Below, one piece after another: positions 54,307 through 64,000 of a DNA stretch of 64,000 nt; positions within the stretch are counted from its first letter, which is position 1; every line of letters begins with the position of its first letter. The DNA comes from CAVSWT01 sp963775245 (GTDB lineage Bacteria; Bacteroidota; Ignavibacteria; Ignavibacteriales; Ignavibacteriaceae). The stretch spans positions 186,001 through 250,000 of the forward strand of contig CAVZID010000012.1 of NCBI GenBank assembly GCA_963775245.1, in the 5' to 3' direction. The position numbers were made by a program, and so were the translations under genes. The notes below the pieces were generated by a model. That model was given only the letters and a program-made list of their open reading frames with translations, ran no database searches and was not told the origin of the DNA.

Positions 54307-57300
54307 ATGTCTCAAGAAATTAACTCTGTTAACGAGGAACAGCTATTTAATCTACTAAGTAAATTATCCGGGCATCTCGAAGCTGCTTCTTTAAAAGATG
54401 AAAAAGCAATAAATTCATTACAAAAGGATTTGGCTTCAGCAATTTCAGGAGAGAATTTTGAATCAATTAAAAATAATCTACTTTCCTATGAAAATTCGGA
54501 TTTATTTTTTACCGATAAAATACCTGCTACAAGATTAAATCAGCTTAAAAATATTTCCACTAAAGCTATTAAAGAGGCAGCAGATTCTAACTTTCGAGTG
54601 TTTGCTCGCGAAGTCCCGGTTCGCAGTTCACAATTAAAAGGCTCTGTTCCAGTTTGGGCGCAAGGTGCCGCAGTCGAAAAAACCTTAGGGCCTTTCACAA
54701 ACAAGGATGGAAAAAAAGTTTGGTTTGATTTTTATAAAATTGAAAAGCTGATTGCATTATATCTTGAAGGAGCAAATGAACCAGCGATTCTTTTTAATGT
54801 GTCTCTGTTAAAAAGATTAGTAATCAATACATTGCCGCCAATAATTGATCCGGCAACTAAATATAAATTGATGCCGGACAGTGTTTGGGTAAATTCAAAA
54901 TTATTTGCCGCAAATTCTCCTGACGGATATTTCACAGGATTAAAAATAAAAGGTGGAGAGATTTCGTTAAACAATCCGCCAAAATTAATTAATAACAAAC
55001 TTACTATTACCGGAAAAACAACTGTTTCAGTAAAATTAGATTTAGACCAGCCGGAAGTAACAGATGCAGATAATTTAAGTCCATATGGAATTGACGCCCG
55101 AAATTCTAAATTAAATTTACCTTCAACTTTAACTTTTCATTTTTCTAAAACAGGCGGCGTAATAGATGCTATAGAAGGCAAAACGAGCTGGTTAGTTTAC
55201 GGCCATAAAGCTTCATTTGAATGGAATAAAAAACTTAAGCCAGGTGTTTTTAATTCAACTTTGAATAGAGTATTAATTCCTCTTAAATGTTCGGAAAAAG
55301 AATTTACAGTTAAAGAATCTAAATCTCCATTTACTACCTTAAACGGAACTGCTCCGATTAGTGATAGTGCCTGGGCACTACCTGCGGCGCAAATAGATGT
55401 AACAAAACCTTCCCCTGCTGTCGGTATTGGAGGAATTGTAGTTCAATGTAAAGAAAGCTTAAATGCAATTTGGTCAGGATTAAAAGGGGGAAAAGTTAAA
55501 CTTTCAAATTCAATTATTCTTGTCGATATAGGAAGAATTTCAATTACAGATTTTCAAGCAGGTAATATTTATTGCAGCCAGGAATATAAACTTTGGAAAG
55601 ATAACCAAAATAAATTCGGCTCTACCGTTAAGGTCCAATACACAGAATCATTTCCATTTATATTTTATACTTTTGCAAGCGGGGCAGAACTGCTTCTTGC
55701 TATAGTTAATACAAATCCCCTTGCAGATAGGCCGGTAAAGGTTTGCGGACAGCCGTTTGATGTTCATTCCAAGAATTCAATTTTAGTGTTAGCTGCTACT
55801 AAAACATTTAAATTAATTTATTTATATGATGATAATATTATCTTAGATAATTATAATCCAAAAGATCCCGCAGCTACTTTACCTAAGCCGATTTCAATTG
55901 CATTAACCAATGCGTTATTCAAAGTTACTCCTGTAAACGGCTGCTTGCTGTTTGGTGAGTTGAATGATGATTGGATAAAAGTGAGTAAAGGTGTTTTATA
56001 TTTCACTTTTGGGATGTATGCTTATTTACCAACTTTGCCGGATCCTTATGCCGCAAATCTTAATCAATTAAAATTTCAATTTAGAGGTGCTCAACAAGTC
56101 AACCTTGATAGATTAAATGTGCTTTCAAATAATATTTTGCCAATCTGGGCTTTAATGATATCTCAAACAACATGGTTGCCCGATGTTAACGATCTTGATA
56201 AAGTTGATGTGTCGTTTCATTTTGCACCGGTACCTGCCAACTATCTGGCTGTTGGAAAAACCACAGCTTTAGATTCAGCTACTTTTATATCGACATCTCA
56301 AAGTAATGTCGCTGATCAACCGTTTGTAAAATTATTTAATGTAGAAACTGTAAATCAGCCAACCACAGAAAGTGTTAATGCTGAATCTTATACAGTTCCT
56401 TCATCTGCAGCGCATGCTGCTGCAATCGGAAGCAGGGACATGGAATTAGAAATTTTATGGAACAATGCTTTCAAATTATTTATTGATGATGTCTTTGCAC
56501 TGCTTGATGTCAGCAGCAATGCTGATCAAATGGGTGTCAGTTTCGCATCATTTAATTCGCAGCGTACTTCGTTATTAAAAAGATATGCCGTTAATGCGGT
56601 TGGTGAATCATCTGTTAATTTTTCATTTCCAATACAAGCCCAGGGAATGGATGTTGCTACTTATGGCCTATTTGCAAAAGTATTTGCTTTGCCCCAGATT
56701 TCGTGGGAGCCGGTTTTAAATACTACTCCTCCTTCATCTATTGCCGATCCTCCATTTGGACTTAATTATTATCCTAATGATGGAGGTGCTACAAGAATTT
56801 TAAATAACAGTAACCAACCTGCCGTTTTAGCTCCATTGCCTTTGATAGATTTTATTTTGGATAAATTCAAAAATGAAAAAGGAAACATCACAGCAAATTT
56901 ATTTTCACTTCCATTCGGAATGAAAGCTATTACTGTTTTAAATAAAGATGTTGATACAATTAAAGCAGCCTCTATTGAAAAAATTGAGCACGAATTTTCC
57001 AACAATGTTAAAACCGGCCTTCAAATTCAGTTTAATGCCGGCACTCTTTCTACAGATGTTTATCCATTATTCCATGGGGGAACTCTACAGCTAAATAATA
57101 TTCTGAATATAAATGGTTTAAAAACCTATTCTTCAACTTTGGGGGATAGTGTATCAACAATTTTTAATAATGAATTTATCCCTAAATTTGATAATATCGT
57201 AACAAGCCGAGGAGTTCCTCTTACACGGTATGATTTAAGCGGTTACGGTGCAAGTATCTTTAGTAATTGGTTCAATCCAGATGCGCAGTTTGCACAAACC

Positions 57301-59673
57301 TCGCAGGCAAAGTTTGATGTTTTTGTTGGAAGAACATCCCATGAAGTCATTCAAGTTAGAAGTATGATTTATCCATGGGCAATTAGAGTAGTAAGGACTA
57401 TAATAATTTTTAGAACCACGACCGGCTATGTTTACAGGGTTGATACCGGATGGAAGGCTGAAAGTGACGGCAAGTTTGATTTCAGTTATAAACTAAAATT
57501 GGTTGGTGATAATACTCCGGATCCAAGCAAGGCTCCCACTACTGAAATAAACACACAGGATATTTTTGAAATACATCCCGGAATAGTTAATGGCTTATTC
57601 AATATAAAGAATATAAAGGAGCAAGGAGAGGCATTTCCAATTGAATCTACAGTTAAAGCAGGATCATACTTTGTCGATCCAAACAACAATACTATATTAA
57701 ATTCAGGCCCCGACTTTAAAGTTCCCGGGGAATTAAAGATGGTTGAATTTGACTGTGATGTAGAAATTGAAGGAGTTGTTCAAGGCGCAACAAATGGAAG
57801 AGTGCCTTCTAAAAAGATGAGAGGTTATGTTCAATTAGCACCAATGGGAATTCCATTATCGGACGATGCGCTTGAAAATTTACATGTTCTTCAAGGCGGA
57901 TCAATTGGCGGGCCTATAGATTGTGTAATCGATATTGGACAGAATGCTCAGTTAATGCGTCTTAATAGAATTGATTGTAATAATGCAAAAGATAAAACAG
58001 GGTCTAAACCAGTCTTTTCTGCAGCGGGGCGAGGTAATGTCATTTTACCAAAAGAAGGTTCATGGAGTATTGTCAAACATGAATATGATACCGGTGATGT
58101 GAACCCTCTTCCGGAACATGTTACAGTTCCTATAATAAGGATTGGTGCTCGTCAAAAAGTAGGAGACAAATTAGAAATTAATCCTGATCCAGTGGAGCAA
58201 TTGTTAAGAATTGCAAATCCGACAGAGATTCTTAGAGATCCTACTAACGGGACGATAAATTTTGGATATCTCCAAACTACTGATACACAGAAGGCACTCT
58301 TTTTAACACCAGCTTATCAAAAGTTAAAACAACTTTCTGATGAAGCCATACTTATGAGTAAAACTCCGCCATTATTTGCCGATGCATATAGAACTATAAG
58401 TGCCAAAGGAATTTTTCCGAATATTGGTAATGCAGTGATAGACTTTGGAGATGCAATTGCTTTAGATGATAATCTTAAACCTAATATTAATATTGGAAGT
58501 GAAAGTTTGTTCCAACTATTACAGATAAATGAAAAAGACAATACAGGAAAAATATTAAAGGAAGGATTAAAGCTGCTTAAAAATGATCTGGCAAAATCTT
58601 TCTCGCTTCCGGATAAATGGAGCTTAATTGATGAAGATTATTTGAAGATATATGTTGAATACAAAAGAGAGAAGAAAGATCAAAATAATAATACTACAAC
58701 AATAAGTGGTCTTTTAGATTTTGACATAGATTCATTTGCAAATAAGGTTGAAGATAAATGCAAAACGATTCTAAATAATATTTCAATGGTGCTTGATTTA
58801 GGGCCGTTTGAAAGATTGATGACAATAAAAGGAAACTTTAACTCAAAGAAGGGTAGTGAAGCAAGCTTTAAAGGTGAAGACGGAAGTAATGATTTTCCAG
58901 CACCTCAAATTGTATTTAGCGATGCCCTTCAAACAGTAATAGAAATTCTTCAGATATTACAGGACCTGCAAGGTGCTAAATATGGTGATGCAATCAAAAA
59001 AGGATTAAAGATTGCGATGAGTAACAGTGCCGATAGCTGGGAATATAAGTTCGAAGCAACAAAAGAAATTCCGGTTGTTAAATTTCCAATTCCAGAATCT
59101 GTTTACAATGCACCAACTACGCCTTTGAAGCTTGAAGCTTATTTGAAGCTTGGGGTTTATTTTAATGCTGCCTTAAAAGTGACTACCGATCCTGGAAAAC
59201 TCCTTCCAACTGCAGGTGCCTACTTGGATTTTGGCGCAAGGCTTTCAGTAATGTGTGTTTCTCTTGCAGCAGCAACTGTATATGCAGTTGGACAAGCAGA
59301 CCTTGGAATTGGTGCTGACACAAAGCTAGGCCCTAACTTAAAATTAAAATTTGGATTTGGTGCACAGATAGTTGTTGGACTTCCTGTAGTTGGAAATGTT
59401 AGTGTTCTTTATATGGTTGGTGTTGAAGTATATATGGATTCAGATAAGATTTCTGTTACTGCCTCGATGCTTTTTCAAGGACATGCTGATATACTTGGCG
59501 GAATAGTTAGTGTTACTATAACTATTGAAGCAAAAGGTTCTGTAACCAGAAACATTCCCGAAAATAGAACAGACTGTTCAGCACAGGTAACCTTCGCTAT
59601 TGATATAAGCATATTTTTAATAATAGATATTAGCTTCAGCACTTCATGGCAGGAGAATAGGCAGATTGCATAA
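54307..59673 (+). CDS. Giant protein of about 1788 residues, function unknown
   Basis: I do not recognise a characterised family. ATG 54307 gives MSQEINSVNEEQLFNLLSKL; a GTG at 54295 would add four residues. There is no signal peptide and no clear membrane helix. The first 100 residues are helical, then long beta-rich stretches follow, with conserved-looking blocks such as YDLSGYGASIFSNW, IYPWAIRVVRTIIIFRTTTGYVYRVDTGW and DLGIGADTKLGPNLKLKFGF. The last 200 residues are glycine-rich amphipathic strands ending DISFSTSWQENRQIA, which could coat a lipid or polymer surface. The next giant gene follows 33 bases on, so the two probably act together. Confidence 0.75.
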   Translation: MSQEINSVNEEQLFNLLSKLSGHLEAASLKDEKAINSLQKDLASAISGENFESIKNNLLSYENSDLFFTDKIPATRLNQLKNISTKAIKEAADSNFRVFAREVPVRSSQLKGSVPVWAQGAAVEKTLGPFTNKDGKKVWFDFYKIEKLIALYLEGANEPAILFNVSLLKRLVINTLPPIIDPATKYKLMPDSVWVNSKLFAANSPDGYFTGLKIKGGEISLNNPPKLINNKLTITGKTTVSVKLDLDQPEVTDADNLSPYGIDARNSKLNLPSTLTFHFSKTGGVIDAIEGKTSWLVYGHKASFEWNKKLKPGVFNSTLNRVLIPLKCSEKEFTVKESKSPFTTLNGTAPISDSAWALPAAQIDVTKPSPAVGIGGIVVQCKESLNAIWSGLKGGKVKLSNSIILVDIGRISITDFQAGNIYCSQEYKLWKDNQNKFGSTVKVQYTESFPFIFYTFASGAELLLAIVNTNPLADRPVKVCGQPFDVHSKNSILVLAATKTFKLIYLYDDNIILDNYNPKDPAATLPKPISIALTNALFKVTPVNGCLLFGELNDDWIKVSKGVLYFTFGMYAYLPTLPDPYAANLNQLKFQFRGAQQVNLDRLNVLSNNILPIWALMISQTTWLPDVNDLDKVDVSFHFAPVPANYLAVGKTTALDSATFISTSQSNVADQPFVKLFNVETVNQPTTESVNAESYTVPSSAAHAAAIGSRDMELEILWNNAFKLFIDDVFALLDVSSNADQMGVSFASFNSQRTSLLKRYAVNAVGESSVNFSFPIQAQGMDVATYGLFAKVFALPQISWEPVLNTTPPSSIADPPFGLNYYPNDGGATRILNNSNQPAVLAPLPLIDFILDKFKNEKGNITANLFSLPFGMKAITVLNKDVDTIKAASIEKIEHEFSNNVKTGLQIQFNAGTLSTDVYPLFHGGTLQLNNILNINGLKTYSSTLGDSVSTIFNNEFIPKFDNIVTSRGVPLTRYDLSGYGASIFSNWFNPDAQFAQTSQAKFDVFVGRTSHEVIQVRSMIYPWAIRVVRTIIIFRTTTGYVYRVDTGWKAESDGKFDFSYKLKLVGDNTPDPSKAPTTEINTQDIFEIHPGIVNGLFNIKNIKEQGEAFPIESTVKAGSYFVDPNNNTILNSGPDFKVPGELKMVEFDCDVEIEGVVQGATNGRVPSKKMRGYVQLAPMGIPLSDDALENLHVLQGGSIGGPIDCVIDIGQNAQLMRLNRIDCNNAKDKTGSKPVFSAAGRGNVILPKEGSWSIVKHEYDTGDVNPLPEHVTVPIIRIGARQKVGDKLEINPDPVEQLLRIANPTEILRDPTNGTINFGYLQTTDTQKALFLTPAYQKLKQLSDEAILMSKTPPLFADAYRTISAKGIFPNIGNAVIDFGDAIALDDNLKPNINIGSESLFQLLQINEKDNTGKILKEGLKLLKNDLAKSFSLPDKWSLIDEDYLKIYVEYKREKKDQNNNTTTISGLLDFDIDSFANKVEDKCKTILNNISMVLDLGPFERLMTIKGNFNSKKGSEASFKGEDGSNDFPAPQIVFSDALQTVIEILQILQDLQGAKYGDAIKKGLKIAMSNSADSWEYKFEATKEIPVVKFPIPESVYNAPTTPLKLEAYLKLGVYFNAALKVTTDPGKLLPTAGAYLDFGARLSVMCVSLAAATVYAVGQADLGIGADTKLGPNLKLKFGFGAQIVVGLPVVGNVSVLYMVGVEVYMDSDKISVTASMLFQGHADILGGIVSVTITIEAKGSVTRNIPENRTDCSAQVTFAIDISIFLIIDISFSTSWQENRQIA

Positions 59674-59706
59674 CCAAGTTTAATAGAAATTTAAAGGAAA
59701 ATAAAA

Positions 59707-59964
59707 ATGGAAAAGAACAGAAGATTTACAATATTTACTTTCCCGCAGGGATTTAAAGATAATGTTCTGAAACTGAATATCCTTTTATTGCCTCGTAATC
59801 AAAATCCACTTAAACCGGCTATTCAAGGGCATTTCCAGATACCGGATTCGCCATCATTTGCTGACGCCAAATTATCGTTTGCTGCTTACTATAATACTGG
59901 GCTAGACGACTTTCCTATCAAAGATAATAATAATAAAGTTTCTCTTAATATTACGAAGCCCTGA
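59707..59964 (+). CDS. Giant protein 2, N-terminal fragment (frameshifted)
   Basis: This 85-residue frame is the start of the second giant protein: MEKNRRFTIFTFPQGFKDN, then LNILLLPRNQNPLKPAIQGH. It ends at TGA 59962-59964 after ITKP. Dropping one base in the run CCCT at 59959-59962 joins it to ENLDKNSLFNVLANSFSI in the next frame, which continues to 63904. AAGGAAA stands before the start and the gap from the first giant is 33 bases. Confidence 0.75.
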   Translation: MEKNRRFTIFTFPQGFKDNVLKLNILLLPRNQNPLKPAIQGHFQIPDSPSFADAKLSFAAYYNTGLDDFPIKDNNNKVSLNITKP

Positions 59965-62900
59965 AAATTTAGATAAGAATTCATTATTTAATGTTTTAGC
60001 CAATAGCTTTTCTATCACAAACCTGAATCAAATAAATACCAACTCCAATCTTGATTACTCCGAACACGCTCCTGATCCGATTAAGAAGGAAGATGTTAGT
60101 TTATCAGTTAATAAATATCTGCCTTTAACTTATAGAAAATCTTTCAATTTTATAGCTCCAAAAGTTAAGAATGCAAAGGTTGATGATAGTTATCATTGTG
60201 CAATTAGAGACGCATCCAATAATCCAAATTTTAAAATAACATTGGATAAAATAAGTTGGGGGAAAGTGTTTGCATATGCATTAAGGCAGCCTGCCATTGG
60301 AAAAGAATTGGGAATGATATACGAAACACAATTAGAAGTGGATGAAACTTATTTCCCGGATGGCGGCTGGTTATTTGTTGATCTTGAGGAAGATAGCGAT
60401 TTCTATAAGCAGCAAAAAGCTACTGAAGATGGAATTATAAACAATACCATAGATGAAGAGACTGAAGGATTTTTTATTAAAAAATATGCAGCAAGAATTC
60501 CCTCATTAAAAAAAGATAATGATAGATGTGTTTTTGCTTCAGTCTTATTCCCAGTTCAATCCAAACCCCAAACCGCATTACAGGGTTTTGACCAAGTTTT
60601 TATTGAGGCGTCTGAATATGATGACGGCTTTGCTAAAATCGTACATTCATTTCAGCCTGTAAGCCATAACTTCCTATTAGAAGAGAGTGATGGATTTCAT
60701 CCCACAAAAGAAATGGGTATTCGCCTGGGCTGGGATGATGAACAAATTCTAATCTGGTACATGAGGCAAATGATGGAAGATCAGAGTGCCGGCCCAAATA
60801 AAAGGCTTGATGCACCATTGGGTGTTTTTGGATATAAAATTGATGTTAGGAAAAAGAATGGTTTGAAATGGAATTCATTAAATGCGGTTAAAAATAATAT
60901 TCCTTTAAAAATTAATGGGGATACACTACCTGATTTTAATGGAGAGCTTTTATATCAAGTCTATCCTTCTCAGCTTGATGGTCATTCAGATAAAAGCTAT
61001 TGGCTTCCAATGTACTTCGCTAATTGGAACGGCAAAAGTATGGTTATACCTGATCAGGATGCAATTGAAATATATCAAAATGACGCTGATGTTCAAGCTG
61101 ATCCACTTAATTCTGCAGACAATAAGGAGGGCACTGGAGTCACAGGGCCGGCGAAAAAAAATCTAAATAAATTGTATGATATGCAGCCGATTGATTCTCC
61201 ATTAAGATATGGCAATCAATATGAATTTAGAGTTCGTTTAAGTGATCTGACCAGCGGCGGCCCTGATGTAGATGCAAAAGAATTTAATGATGGGGAATCA
61301 CCAATAGCCGAATGCCGTTTTAAAAGATATATTGCCCCAAGCGGATTGTTAATTGATAATAACCCCGATAACAGTGATGATAAGGTTTTTGAAGATGATC
61401 AAATAGTTATCAAACGTCCTTTGCTTGGTTATCCAAGTGTTTTGTTCACAGGTAAATATCAAAATGCTGTTGATCTTTTAAAAGCTCAAGTTGCAGCTAA
61501 TGTTCAAATTCAAAAGCAGAATACTAAAAACATTGATGATTGGAACAATAATCCTGATCCGAATAAACCTGCTGAACCGGATACAAAACCATTTCTTCCA
61601 TTAGGAATTTCTGATCCTGATGTAGATAGCGTTGAAATCACTGTAGAAGTTCAAACATTAAAAATGGATAATTTGCTAAGTGTTTCCGGAAAAGAAAATT
61701 ATATTAAATTATATACTACCACAAGAAAATTCCCGGCAGGGTTTGATGACCAATTAATAATTCCTTTGAAATTTAAAGACAGCCACATTTTAAATTTTGG
61801 TGATCCTTTAAATCTTATAGACTTGGGCTTAGATCAAACTAAAATTGATGCAATAGAACAATTGGTCCTTCCTACAGCAAGATATATAAGACTAACTTTA
61901 AGAGCGGTATGTGAGAAAAAAAATCCTGGTGAATATTATGGCTTAGAAAATGACGATCATGCTTTCAATACAAGATTCGGAAGAACCAGCAACATCGTAC
62001 TTTTTAGGCGATCAGAAAAAGAATTAAACCTATTTAGTAATTCAGAAATAAAAGGAATTTATTTACAGCCAGATCCGCCTAAGCCGGTATTCTTGGGAAA
62101 GTATAGAGATATATTTATTCCGAAAGAAGAAGAAGATAAAATTCCGGATATGATGCAAAGGTTAGCTCAAGAGCTTAAGGTTGAAAGTTCAGGTTTAACA
62201 TTAGTTGGAAAGAAAGGGGAAAGAATGCAATTTGGCTGCTCTAATAGAATTAGGCATACTTTATCACCGGATCATTCTTCCATAACATTTGCTAGTAAAG
62301 GTGATTTAATGAATCATTGGTTGTGCTGTTTATCCTTGCAAATAGATAGAGACTGGACCTGGGATGAATTGGAGGATTTAAGCCTTGTAATTACACGTGA
62401 TAAAAAATTTAGTGGTGATGATAATCAGGAATCAACGGCCCTTGAAATTGGCGATATAGAAGTAAAGAAAACAATTTCAATAAATGCTTTACAAAATCCT
62501 GACAGGAGTTCTACTAAATTAATTTTTATTGATGCAGTTGAACCTAAACATGATCCAAAGTTCCCGGATTTAATTGAATTGACTTATAACATTACTACAA
62601 ACTTTAAAGAAGTATATTCTAAAGATTCAATAGATAAACCGGCTGAACTTAAAATAAAATTACCAGTAACTATTAATCCCGCTCAAACTCCAAAGATTGC
62701 TTCTGCAGGCATTGCTCTTTCACCTTATGAAAGAAACGAAAAATATTCTTCAACTGAGCCGCGTTCACGTTTTCTATGGATTGAATTTGAAGAGCCTATT
62801 AAAGATCCAAATGATTTATATTTTGCAAGGGTGCTTGCTTATGCACCGGATCAGTTAATTAGTAATAATGATCCGGAATTATTAATTGCACAAGATCCTC

Positions 62901-63904
62901 CTTCTTTGCCAATTGATCCTGAATATATTAGAGTAATAACTCCAAATCAGTCAAATGATAATTCAGGCCTGGATGCAATGCAGCTAATGGAAAAAGCTTT
63001 GGATTCAGATAAACATTATTTGCTCCCATTACCTCCAGGGCTTCATTCTGAATCGGATGAGCTTTTTGGATTCTTCACTTATGAATTTAGAGTTGGCCAT
63101 AGTAATATCTGGAGTACAGCGCAAGGAAGATTTGGAAGAGCTTTAAAAGCAACGGGAATTCAACATCCGGCTCCGACTCTTACGTGTATTTGTAACCGCG
63201 ACGAAGAAAAATTATATGTTACTGCATCTTATGCTGTTGCAGTGCATGATGGTAAAAATGTTACTTCGGATCCGCCAAGAACTACACTTTGGGCATTGCT
63301 GTATGCACAAGTGAAACAGGCGGATAATAAAGACTTTCGAAATATTCTTCTGAACGAAAAGAAACTTGATTGGCAAGTAAGAGTTGAATATAAGAAAGAT
63401 ATTAAATGGATTGAGAAATATGATGATAAGCAAATTAAAACTTTAAAGTATGCCGCAATTAAAAATTTGAACACCGAAATTAGTTATGCAAATCTTCAAA
63501 ATGTTTTTCAATTAACTGACTATTCCACAATTAACAAAGATTCAACTAAATATGGTACTGCCATTTGGAGTAATCAAGAGATAAACCAGATTTTAGAATT
63601 GTTTGGATTACCGCTTGATTCTTCATTAAGTGTATTGTGTGTTGAGATGCTTCCGCATATTACAAATATTTATGAACATGTAAATTCACTTAATAAAATA
63701 AAAGTAAATGATAATCTAAATAAGGTTATTGATTTTACAAATCTTCCTAATGAAGATGAAATAAAATATCAAAAGAATAATATTGCGGTTGAAGCTGTTG
63801 TTAATGAAGTAAAACCGTTAAGCAATCAGCTTGGTGAGTTTAGAATATTGAGAACTTCGCCGCTTACTGAAGTTCCTTATGTTTGCTGTACAGACTGTAA
63901 TTAG
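59963..63904 (+). CDS. Giant protein 2, main body (frameshifted), function unknown
   Basis: Joined to 59707-59964 this makes a protein of about 1398 residues. There is no signal peptide and no membrane segment; it is rich in Asp, Lys, Pro and Asn. Notable blocks are SLSVNKYLPLTYRKSFNFIAP, VFASVLFPVQSKPQTALQGFDQVF, MGIRLGWDDEQILIWYMRQMM, YPSQLDGHSDKSYWLPMYFANW, NQYEFRVRLSDLTSGG and the Cys-rich end VPYVCCTDCN. Such RVRL-SDLTSGGP wording resembles beta-sandwich repeats. I cannot assign a function. A shorter version could start at TTG 60242, but the coding frame clearly extends back to 59963. Confidence 0.72.
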   Translation, partial: ENLDKNSLFNVLANSFSITNLNQINTNSNLDYSEHAPDPIKKEDVSLSVNKYLPLTYRKSFNFIAPKVKNAKVDDSYHCAIRDASNNPNFKITLDKISWGKVFAYALRQPAIGKELGMIYETQLEVDETYFPDGGWLFVDLEEDSDFYKQQKATEDGIINNTIDEETEGFFIKKYAARIPSLKKDNDRCVFASVLFPVQSKPQTALQGFDQVFIEASEYDDGFAKIVHSFQPVSHNFLLEESDGFHPTKEMGIRLGWDDEQILIWYMRQMMEDQSAGPNKRLDAPLGVFGYKIDVRKKNGLKWNSLNAVKNNIPLKINGDTLPDFNGELLYQVYPSQLDGHSDKSYWLPMYFANWNGKSMVIPDQDAIEIYQNDADVQADPLNSADNKEGTGVTGPAKKNLNKLYDMQPIDSPLRYGNQYEFRVRLSDLTSGGPDVDAKEFNDGESPIAECRFKRYIAPSGLLIDNNPDNSDDKVFEDDQIVIKRPLLGYPSVLFTGKYQNAVDLLKAQVAANVQIQKQNTKNIDDWNNNPDPNKPAEPDTKPFLPLGISDPDVDSVEITVEVQTLKMDNLLSVSGKENYIKLYTTTRKFPAGFDDQLIIPLKFKDSHILNFGDPLNLIDLGLDQTKIDAIEQLVLPTARYIRLTLRAVCEKKNPGEYYGLENDDHAFNTRFGRTSNIVLFRRSEKELNLFSNSEIKGIYLQPDPPKPVFLGKYRDIFIPKEEEDKIPDMMQRLAQELKVESSGLTLVGKKGERMQFGCSNRIRHTLSPDHSSITFASKGDLMNHWLCCLSLQIDRDWTWDELEDLSLVITRDKKFSGDDNQESTALEIGDIEVKKTISINALQNPDRSSTKLIFIDAVEPKHDPKFPDLIELTYNITTNFKEVYSKDSIDKPAELKIKLPVTINPAQTPKIASAGIALSPYERNEKYSSTEPRSRFLWIEFEEPIKDPNDLYFARVLAYAPDQLISNNDPELLIAQDPPSLPIDPEYIRVITPNQSNDNSGLDAMQLMEKALDSDKHYLLPLPPGLHSESDELFGFFTYEFRVGHSNIWSTAQGRFGRALKATGIQHPAPTLTCICNRDEEKLYVTASYAVAVHDGKNVTSDPPRTTLWALLYAQVKQADNKDFRNILLNEKKLDWQVRVEYKKDIKWIEKYDDKQIKTLKYAAIKNLNTEISYANLQNVFQLTDYSTINKDSTKYGTAIWSNQEINQILELFGLPLDSSLSVLCVEMLPHITNIYEHVNSLNKIKVNDNLNKVIDFTNLPNEDEIKYQKNNIAVEAVVNEVKPLSNQLGEFRILRTSPLTEVPYVCCTDCN

Positions 63905-63911
63905 TTTTTAA

Positions 63912-63963
63912 CTAACCTTCAAGGTTTCGCTTCACTTAACTATGTGTATTCCTTGAAGGTTAG
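63912..63963. repeat. Pair of inverted palindromes, AACCTYCRAGGTT type
   Basis: CTAACCTTCAAGG at 63912-63924 and its exact reverse complement CCTTGAAGGTTAG at 63951-63963 are separated by 26 bases. Each arm is nearly self-complementary, as in the element at 5018-5100. It follows the stop of the second giant gene by 7 bases and may double as its terminator. Confidence 0.55.
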
Positions 63964-64000
63964 CATTAATTAAAAACCTTCTTTTCTACTGTTACTTTTT

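Noticed and set aside
60242..60244. TTG at 60242 as the start of a separate 1220-residue gene
   Set aside because: Coding sequence continues upstream in the same frame to 59963 and joins the preceding frame after one base is removed.

Overview
The window is AT-rich bacterial DNA that reads most like the Bacteroidota/Ignavibacteriota side of the tree, probably an Ignavibacteria-type organism. This is inferred from a PorZ-like type IX secretion protein, beta-barrel outer-membrane proteins, a MenG-type (menaquinone) methyltransferase, weak Shine-Dalgarno sites at most starts, and one good match to the TAnnTTTG promoter element. No rRNA, tRNA, CRISPR array, transposase, integrase or phage gene was seen.

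Layout. 1-4989 holds an efflux locus: the tail of an ABC ATPase, a TolC-like outer-membrane factor broken by two frameshifts, an ABC ATPase and two ABC-2 permeases. 5269-13572 carries a DUF4404 protein, an SGNH hydrolase, membrane and barrel proteins, a very large secreted protease/propeller/barrel protein, then an Mpv17-like membrane protein, RdgB and a lipoprotein in overlapping order. 13640-19408 holds housekeeping genes (MenG, PAP2 phosphatase, RsmA, ROK kinase, a frameshifted ABC-F protein). 19423-28791 holds PorZ-like, RibH, a PHP phosphoesterase, a CRP-type regulator, a PpiD-type chaperone, a barrel protein, AroK and AroB.

28792-29389 is a gene-free stretch with two diverged copies of a structured element, each ending in a terminator-like hairpin. 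It lies just upstream of nadA and looks like a tandem small-RNA or leader pair. A histidine kinase, PurA and a STAS protein follow.

33575-43174 is a signalling region. An ECF sigma factor and its anti-sigma partner are followed by a partner-switching set: three SpoIIE/RsbU-type phosphatases with different sensor modules, one STAS protein and one RsbW-like kinase. A subtilisin-like lipoprotein protease and a hybrid histidine kinase come next.

48132-54043 is a nitric oxide/anaerobic island: a radical SAM maturase, a frameshifted CRP/FNR regulator, a small haem-copper-oxidase-like membrane protein, a ferredoxin, a quinol-type NO reductase, a cupin and a DGC-family zinc protein. A candidate FNR-type operator sits about 33 bp upstream of a TAnnTTTG element, which is activator-like spacing.

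54307-63904 encodes two giant proteins (about 1788 and 1398 residues) that I cannot assign to a characterised function. They have no signal peptide and lie 33 bp apart in an operon-like pair. Together with the tandem RNA elements they are the best candidates for undescribed biology here.

Five single-base frameshifts fall in four otherwise intact genes. None of these genes shows other decay, so base-level sequence error is at least as likely as real pseudogenes.
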